Assembly: GCA_019454045.1 (NCBI GenBank)
Contig: SKCR01038933.1
Span: 1 to 64,000 of the forward strand
DNA: 64,000 bases
DNA from: Zanthoxylum bungeanum
Taxonomy: Eukaryota; Streptophyta; Magnoliopsida; Sapindales; Rutaceae
Direction: 5' to 3'
Part shown: one piece after another, positions 56,754 through 64,000 of the stretch
How the letters are laid out: every line of letters begins with the position of its first letter
Position numbering within the stretch: the first letter of the stretch is position 1
Position numbers and translations under genes: made by a program
Notes under the pieces: generated by a model
What the model saw: the letters and a program-made list of their open reading frames with translations, nothing else
Told to the model about the DNA's origin: nothing
The model's database searches: none

Positions 56754-58115
56754 TGATTACGCCCAAAAATAACTTACGGTTATCGCAATATAGCTGGGGT
56801 GTCGATTCCTCAGAGAGATAGTTACAGGAACTAATTCACTCAAACAAAAACGTTAACAGTAATATAAATAAATAAAACGATGGAATTGGTAATTAAAGTA
56901 AAGATAAATAAAACAATGAAAAGATAATAAAAGATATCAGCATAGATAAAAAGCAAAGCATCAGGAATCCCTCTTCTATTAAACTCATATATTCAGTTAT
57001 TAATTCCTATTATTACTCAGTTTAGGGTTTCATATCCCAAACCAACAACCGGAAAATATTCAATTCTACGCATATCAAATTCTAAGGTAATTAATGATTA
57101 TTTTCCCTATGTTAACAGCACACAAAAGTCATCAATACGAGTTATCTAACGTCAACAATATACCCTCAGGCAATACTGCAACAGAAGACCAACACGCAAA
57201 ACAATTTTACCAGTCACAACTGAGTTCGCAAACCACACATAGAAGAAGCATGACTGGATCTATATGGGATTTGACAAAACACAATCTCTGGATTAATAAA
57301 TCGAAGGATAATAAAGAATAACAAACATTAATTATATTAAACGTTTAAAAGGTACACAAGAAATCAAAAGCATAAATATAAGGATTTAAATACAAGAGTT
57401 CACCCCCTAACTTTGCCTAGGAGATTAGTTCCCCATAAAAGAAAGAAAAATAGTTTGGGATTGGAGCAACATATCATTCAGAATTATCGCTGCTCCAACT
57501 CTCGGCTCTTGTGCTCTGATTTCTTCTATGCTCCTCGGCTTCTTCTCTTTTTACGCACCAGACTCTGTGTTCTGCTTCTTCTGCCTCGGCTACGCTGCTC
57601 CTCTTAAAATATTTTATGTTAATGCGTGAGGCATGTGCCTCTTTCACGCTTGGAGCCTTTGTTGTGGTCAAAGTATGCGGCCCCCACCTTGTTTTCTTCT
57701 CTCTCTCACCAATTCTTTCTTTTCTTTTGTAACTTGGCAACTTGGGCCCACATCAAAGCTTTCTTTTTGTTTTGGTCAAAGATTTCGCCTAAACTTTCTC
57801 TTTCCTATTTGTCCACGTGCGTACTTCCTTCTTCTTTGTTCAATTTTCCTTTGTCTACACTTTCTCTTTTTTCTTTTATAACACACAACACAATTGGAAG
57901 ATTAGGCTCACCTTGTTGTTTTCTTTCACACGTCTCTTTTTTCTCTTGTATCTCTTTTTAGTTCCTACAAATAATAACAAATACTTAAATAACAAATACT
58001 TTCTAAATTAATATAATAATAAAAATTATATAATAAAATCTAAAATATATAACTAAATATTTAATAATAAACCCGAATAAGTGATGTTTCAAAGTACATT
58101 TTCATGCACTTATCA
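56754..58115 (-). repeat. 3' LTR of Athila-like element E (1362 bp)
   Basis: It starts TGATTACGCCC and ends CACTTATCA. The minus-strand PPT GCTGGTTGGGGGTTA (58130-58116) adjoins it. The short ORFs inside are pyrimidine-rich and not genes. Confidence 0.75.
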
Positions 58116-59477
58116 TAACCCCCAACCAGCTTATTGCTAGTCCCTAGCAATTCAAGTGCAAAAATAAAATAAGAACTATCTAAGCCACTTTCGTAGGGAT
58201 CACGATTTCATTTAGCATATGCAACAAGTCTTTAAACCCATATATGTCCCTAGTAGACGAGTTATAGTCTCGTGATGGCTTACAGGACGACACCCACAAA
58301 CGTCATTCAAAACATGCAATCATGCAAAAATAAAATAACAAAACAAACTAGTCCCAATAGTTACACATATTATTGTCCTCAAAGAATGCCTAGTAATGAA
58401 ACCAGAGAACCTTCAAAGTATTCAACGTGACTCATATCTAAGTCTTTGAATAAATCATCTAAGACAGACTCACAGTGTGTGTGTGGAAATGTTCATTCAC
58501 AACTTTATTCCTAGGTAAGCCAACTTAATGATTTCGTTTAAAAATTGGGATCGATGGGTCAAACCAACCTAGATATCTCAATTAAGCTCTGTAATTGCTT
58601 TTATGTGCTCAATATGGTATGATTTTCTTTTTCTTTTTCTTTTCTTGTCTCTTTTTACTTTTCGTTTTGAACTTTTTCTTCTTCTTTTTTTTTTCTCAAC
58701 ACACTTACCATTTAAGGTAGCATTTCTCCTCATGGTGGTCCTAATACTCGCCCATGGGTAGCTTCATGCTTATCGGTTATAGGTGGTTTATTTTCTTTCT
58801 TTTAGAGACTTTTCTTTTCATTTTCAATCATACCACTCATCATAACACAAGCAAATTAAGATAGACATCTAAGCAAACGGTCATTCATCGATATGCAATT
58901 TCTTCAACTAGTCACCTCGCTAACTACTCTGGCTTTCACTGCCAAAAACCTATAATTAAGTGCTTACGAGTCTAACATAAATCAACTACTCAAAGTATAA
59001 GATGCAAGTACATCAGGAACTTATCGTTTCTAAGATTTCACCCTAAAGCAAACAATTTCATCATTGAACGTATGCTTAGCTATTAAGGATTAGAAACAAA
59101 ACAAAATAAAATAATTTTTTTTAAAAATAAAACAGGTATTATCATGCGCATGCATACACCCCCACGCTTAAAACTTGCATTGTCCTCAATGTAAGATAAA
59201 TATAAAGAAAAAGGATTAAGGAACAACACTACCAGGCACAGAGTTGATCAGGTTCCTACTGGTGAGACTTTGGCTGTGTGGCTGTGTACATTGTAGTGCA
59301 CCTGCATGAACCCTCATGCAAATAACAAAAAATAAACATGTAATTAGCACACAATAAAATAAAACTATAAATGCATATGCAAGGGTTGCCTCCCCGCTAG
59401 CGCTAAGTTTAACGTCTCAGCCAGACGTAACCACTTAAGTTGTTCATGGTGGCTTCCATCTAGCGTACTGATGAAGG
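58116..59477 (-). mobile_element. 3' UTR and post-integrase region of Athila-like element E
   Basis: In minus order it contains the conserved GGGTTGCCTCCCCGCTAGCG motif (59383 on), an internal PPT with hairpin CATTG-AGGA-CAATG (59191-59178, then TGGGGGT at 59164-59158), the block shared with Tat 3' UTRs (about 59090-58710), the conserved hairpin block 58304-58189 and the PPT. Only about 190 bases separate the GGGTTGCC motif from the internal PPT, so ORF-X and LOG are absent. It is cut at about 59477; coding sequence is not in the window. Confidence 0.75.
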
Positions 59478-59603
59478 AATATGAGGGAATTTCTGTCTAG
59501 CCGTGGCAGTGTATCTATTGATCCCCCAAGGTCTGGTGATTGTTTAAATATTGGGCTACTCATAAGGAAAAATTGGCTCAACCTCATTTTTAATCTCCCA
59601 GGT
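59478..59603. other. Unassigned 126-bp segment
   Basis: It lies between element E and the plus-oriented copia LTR fragment. It has no recognised feature; the open frame here continues meaninglessly into the LTR. Confidence 0.4.
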
Positions 59604-60553
59604 TATTGGACAATTATGACCCATAGCATCACTATTTGTAAAAGACATTGTGCTTTTGTAAAAATTAACTATGTGACAAAGGAAATTGCTATTTTATCAT
59701 TTTGTAATTGGATTACTTAGATATATAAATGATAAAAGTCTTTATGATTAGTTTCGGATTAATAAGATATGAGACAGTATTAATCCATGAACGGTTTAAT
59801 CATCAAATATCCATAGTCGTAGTATTATCGAGACTGGACATCGATAATGCGGAATAGACTAGTATTACACTTGTGCGTGTTATGGAAGCTTAACGACATA
59901 GTTCTCATATATTTAAGTATTGGATACTTATGCAAGTGTGATAAGAGGTTCTGTTAGCCGTTGGACCGGGAACAGCTTCGCTCTGGATAGACCCCTCGAA
60001 ATCCCATTGGTAGTATGACTATGTGTCTATTGGAATCTGAATCAAGGTAGGTGTATGTGGTCTTAACCTGAGACTTGCATCGCTAATACTTGTGACAATC
60101 ACTATACTTTGGTTTTGGTCATCCGAAGCTTTAATAGGTTCTGCGTACGCCTCTTCAGGGTATACTGAGAATCATAGTGTCTTGGGTGTCAAGATGGAAT
60201 TATCACTTCAGTCATATGGAGATGATGATCACGCAGGGATACCTAAATAATACTCTTAAATATTGCATCTATCGGGATAGTATGACAATGTAATGATTAT
60301 CTGATTATAGAGACTAGTTGCTTATGATCCGATATATGTTTCGTAAGGGGCAGACATAATTCCAGCCCCAGGCCTAGCATTTGACATCCGATATTGGATC
60401 ATATTATGCAATACATAGTATACTATGCCTGATACAGATTATATATTCCTTGTTGAATATTTCTGGAGAATTGGGTAGGCACGGTGCTTTACTAGAAGCC
60501 AATCATGTCTTGTAAATCTGTAAGAACGTGGTATGAGGTACGCACATGTTCGG
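59604..60553 (+). repeat. Truncated copia LTR in plus orientation
   Basis: TTGGACAATTATGACCCATA and onward match, in reverse complement, the start of the LTR at 62574 leftward, through ATCACTATTTGTA, AACTATGTGACAAAG, CGATAATGCGGAATAGAC and GAATTGGGTAGGCACGGTG. Similarity stops after ACATGTTCGG (60553). The remaining 1 kb of the LTR is missing. Confidence 0.85.
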
Positions 60554-60556
60554 TTT

Positions 60557-62574
60557 TGATTTTCTAATTAGTCCCAATGATCAAATCAAGCAATGAAACA
60601 CATGTGAATACAACAATGAAGAATGGTGGAATCATACTACATTGATCGGATTTGGCGATGCGAGGAACAACAAAAACTCCTTGAAGCTCTCGGCAATGGT
60701 GCTCCTTTGGGCTCCTGCATTTTCGGTCAAGCTCCATGGATGGATCTCCAAGCTCCAAGCTTTATTTGATGATTCCATGCTCATGAAATTAGTTCCCTAT
60801 CACCTTAAGATGACTCTTCATGTGCTAGCATTGGCAAGATTTGCCACAAATCTTCCACTTCACTTGTTATTGCTAACGGTTTTAGCAAGCAAAATTGGGA
60901 GATAAACATTTGGCCCTTGGCCGAATTCTAAGGGAGAAGAGAGAGAGAGAATTATGACTTTTTTTGTGTAAAATGTTTTCTAAAAACATATACCAAAATT
61001 TTGGTCAAAGCTTTTCAAAAAAGCTAAACAATTTTGGAGGCAAAAAATGCATTAAATGCATTCAACAACTTCCATCAACTATTCACATCAAAAGTGACTA
61101 GACATCACTTCACTCAAAGTAATGTGACTTCAATCACTTGATTGACTAGTGATTTGATGCTTGATGTGACTTGTGGGTCGCACTTAAATTCGCAAAGCGA
61201 GTGCGCCCGCAAACACTCCCAGGCTCGGGTTCGCTAATTCTAAATTAACGAATTTTCTGTTGCGACTTAATTAAATAATTATACCTAGCAAAATTACTAT
61301 TCACGTCGCTAACGAATTAATTCTAAATTAACTCGTTCGCCTGAATTAAAATCAAATTTTAATTCCGTGTTGAAATCAAATTTCGTATAATATATCGAAT
61401 ATATTATTTTATCGATTAATTCCAAATTAATCGTTCTCTCTCTTTAATTAATATTTTATCCCAGATAAAATATCTCTGTAATTAATCCCAGATTAATTTT
61501 CTCTCTCTTATAATTAATCCCAGATTAATAAAGTGCGAGTCATACGTCATCGATGAATCTTTGGGAAGCGACCCATGAGATCCCCGGATATGTTGGCAGT
61601 AAATACGGTCATCAGACTATCCGAACACGTACGTACCTAATACTACGTTTATACCGATTTACAAGACATGGTTGGCTTCTAGCAAAGCACCGTGCCTACC
61701 CAATTCTCCAGAAATATTCTTACTGGAATATATGATGTATATCAGTCGTTGTATACATAGTATTGGGTATTTCGATCCAGTATCGGATGTCATGTGCAAG
61801 GCCTGGGGCTGGAAATGTGTATGCCCAGTACGAAGCACATATTGGATCTTTGGTAACTAGTCTCTATAATCGGATAAACATGACCTAGTCATAATATCCC
61901 GATAGCTGCAGCATATAAGAGAAACAGTTTCATATCTTACGTGGTCATCATCTCCACTATGAATGGAGTGATACTTACATCTCGAAATCACACCCAATAC
62001 ACTACGATTCTCAATATACCCAGAAGAGGCGTACACAGAACCTGTTAAAGCCCTGGACGACCAAAACCAAAGTATACTGATTGTCGCAAGTATTAGCTGT
62101 GCAAGTCTCAGGTTAAAACCAAATACACCTACCCTGATTCGGACTTCCATAGACATATAGTCATACTACCAATGGAATTCCGAGGGGTCTATCCAGAGCG
62201 AAGCTGTTTTCGTACCATCGGTAAACACAACCTCCTATTACACTTGCATGAGTATCCTATACCCCAATATACGAGAACTATGTCTTTATGCTCCCACAAC
62301 GCTCACACATGTAATACTAGTCTATTCCGCATTATCGATGTCCAATCTCGATAATACTACGACTAGGGATATTTAATGATTAAACATTCATGGATTGATA
62401 CTGTCTCGTATCTTATCAATCCGGAACTAATCATATGGACCTTCTATCATTTATACATCTTGGTAATCTAATTACAAATGATAGAAGAGCAATTTCCTTT
62501 GTCACATAGTTAATTTGTACAACAACACCATGATCTGTATAAATAGTGATGCTATGTGCCATAACTGTCCAACA
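60557..62574 (-). repeat. 3' LTR of copia element H2
   Basis: It matches 3139-5224. The right end TGTCCAACA is followed by a minus-strand PPT, so it is the 3' LTR of an element extending right. The left end is uncertain by a few bases (TGATTTTC at 60557 or TGTTCGG at 60547). It contains the same ATTAATCCCAGATTAAT motifs (about 61480-61530). Confidence 0.85.
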
Positions 62575-62587
62575 ATCTCCCACTTGG
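62575..62587 (-). other. Polypurine tract of copia H2
   Basis: The minus strand reads CCAAGTGGGAGAT directly before TGTTGGACAG, a typical copia PPT-LTR junction. Confidence 0.8.
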
Positions 62588-62849
62588 CCTATAGCCAATC
62601 ACTCAAGTGTCCTACACCCGAACTATGTACGGTTCGCTCAAATTTCTGCTGAGGAATGCTTTCGTCAGCGCTTTTGCATGGTTATCATCTGATACGATTT
62701 ATTCGATCATCACATCGCCACGATGTATGATTCGAACGAATCATATGTATAATTGAAGTATATATTTGGATCGTTGATGAGACCATTAATTCTTTAGCCT
62801 GCGCTGTAGCCTAGCCCAGCAGCTAACAGAACTACTCTAATCTAATTAG

Positions 62850-63230
62850 ATTTATTATCGACCCAAATGGCTTCTATTGCTGCCTCAGCTGCAGCAATAA
62901 TCCACTTTTGTTGTTTATTCGGTAACAGTATCCTGCTTGGAAGATTTCCAGCTCACTGTTTCGTTATTCAAACTGTATAGTACCTTTGTTACGACTTATA
63001 GCCGTTTTGCTCAGTTTGGAAACTTGCAGCAGTGAACCCAGTCACTTCAAGTTCTCATTCTCCATAGTATAAGAAAGCATCCTTAGTTCCTCTAAGATAC
63101 TAAAGGATGTTCTTAACATTAATCCAATGATTATCACTTGGATTGGCCTGATTGTGACTCCATATGCTCAAATCATATGAGACACCAGGTCGCGTACATT
63201 TTTCAATGTACGAGTTCTCGGAGAGTACTA
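62850..63230 (-). pseudogene. Copia H2 RNase H remnant
   Basis: Read on the minus strand in several frames: TRPGVSYDLSIWSHNQANP (about 63190-63130), VKNILxYLRGTKDAFL, GFTAASFQTEQ and IIAAAEAAIEAIWV (about 62910-62860). These are the connection and RNase H blocks of plant copia polyproteins (YLRGTKD, GYTDASF, AASEAAKEAVW). Numerous stops and shifts are present. Confidence 0.8.
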
Positions 63231-64000
63231 ACAACTTTAAATCTATCCCAGTAGATCTTTATTCCTAGAATAAAGGTTGTTTCTCCCAAGAATTCTACAG
63301 AGAATTTTCATGAAAGTCAAGCTTTCACCGATTATTATTATGGGAATATCATTTCCAAGAAATGACATATCATCATTATTTAGGACAGCCACTGTCATTG
63401 CGCTCCCACTAACCTCCTTATATACACAAGAATCATTTCCATTTTGAATTAAATCATATACCATTATTATTACATCAAAACGATAATTCCAAGAACGCTA
63501 TGCTTGCTTCAATCCATCCATAGATCGAATTAACTTGCAAACCTTGTTTTCTCGTTTTGGTACGACAAAACCATCAGGATGTTGTAAACATCCTCCAAAA
63601 GGTTTCCTTTTAAGGAAAGTGATTTTGACGTTCAGCTGCCATATTTCATAAATGAAACATGCAACATCAGCAAGCATTGTCCAAATGGATTTAAAAATGG
63701 CAACGAGTAAAAGGCTTTGTCGTAATCGACACAATGTTGATAACGATACCTTTTCGCTACAAGCCTAGCTTAGTACGTTGGTATGTTGGCTTCCATGTAT
63801 GTCTTCCTTGAAGACTTATATAGTACCAATATGCACAATTCCTTCCAGTACAATTACTAGTATCCAAACTTGGTTGATATATATGGAATCCATTTCGGAC
63901 TTCATGACACTTTACCATAATAGGGAGTCGATACCTTGTATCACTTCCTCATACGTAGTCAGTTCGTATTCCTCAATAAGATTGACATCTTTATGAGGTG
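63231..64000 (-). pseudogene. Copia H2 reverse transcriptase (heavily mutated)
   Basis: Minus-strand pieces in order from the right edge: YELTTYEEVIQGIDSLLW and MKSEMDSIYINQVW (64000-63850), FIYEIWQLNVKITFLKRK (family IWQMDVKTAFLNG, so the first catalytic Asp is Asn), HPDGFV, KVCKLIRSMDGLKQA (63734-63498), then DSCVYKEVSGSA and a segment reading VAVLNNDD where YVDD is expected, GNDIPIIII and LGRNNLYSRNKDLLG (63464-63243). The catalytic motif is altered. The RT continues beyond the window. Confidence 0.85.

Noticed and set aside
57474..57961. Overlapping ORFs in the LTR of element E
   Set aside because: Pyrimidine-rich LTR sequence; translations are F/L/S-rich in all frames without conserved features.

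Overview
This window is plant nuclear DNA, almost certainly from a eudicot, and consists almost wholly of nested transposable elements. The evidence is the AT-rich composition, long LTRs with TG...CA ends, plant-type Ty3/gypsy lineages (Athila, Tat and a Tekay/Del-like LTR), degenerate Ty1/copia sequence and two small hAT elements. I see no intact host gene. All retrotransposon coding regions are broken by stops, frameshifts or deletions.

Layout, left to right. 1-5224: 5' part (leader, PBS, LTR) of a minus-strand copia element H1. 5225-6597: end of a Tekay-like LTR (G1). 6598-13951: deleted Tat element A with large 3' tandem arrays. 13952-17359: minus-strand Athila fragment F. 17360-44330: plus-strand Athila element C, split by Tat element B (20490-26815, TSD TCCAT) and by minus-strand Athila element D (26913-35796, TSD CATTT); its 3' LTR holds an hAT element (43142-44057, TSD ATTGTAAC). 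44340-49002: a 0.77-kb LTR split by a 3.9-kb solo LTR (G2, TSD TTAAT). 49422-50573: a second hAT (TSD CCTTTTTT). 50691-54280: short tandem repeats, a tRNA-like remnant and a third Tekay-like LTR (G3). 54281-56753: poorly identified old sequence. 56754-59477: 3' end of minus-strand Athila-like element E. 59604-64000: two opposed copia LTRs, then the degenerate RNase H and RT of a minus-strand copia element (H2).

Most notable point: both Athila copies C and D carry, between integrase and the 3' untranslated region (where an env-like ORF would sit), the same two extra genes. One is an unknown Cys-containing protein of about 160-240 residues (ORF-X). The other is an intronless homologue of plant LOG, the cytokinin-activating phosphoribohydrolase, with the PGGxGTxEE signature. 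In both copies the LOG-like protein ends in the same added tail: a basic KKRR/KRRR cluster followed by DLNL, which resembles a nuclear signal plus an EAR repression motif. The related element E lacks the module at the same place. D has lost RT, RNase H and most integrase, and the middle of gag, in frame, yet keeps the module. Its LTR promoter carries an array of CACGTGGC (G-box/ABRE) motifs upstream of a TATA box.

Other structure: Tat 3' UTRs with regular arrays (32-bp; alternating 83/77-bp; 52, 38 and 126 bp), a conserved 3' UTR block shared by Tat A, Tat B and Athila-like E, and conserved hairpins beside an internal polypurine tract in C, D and E.
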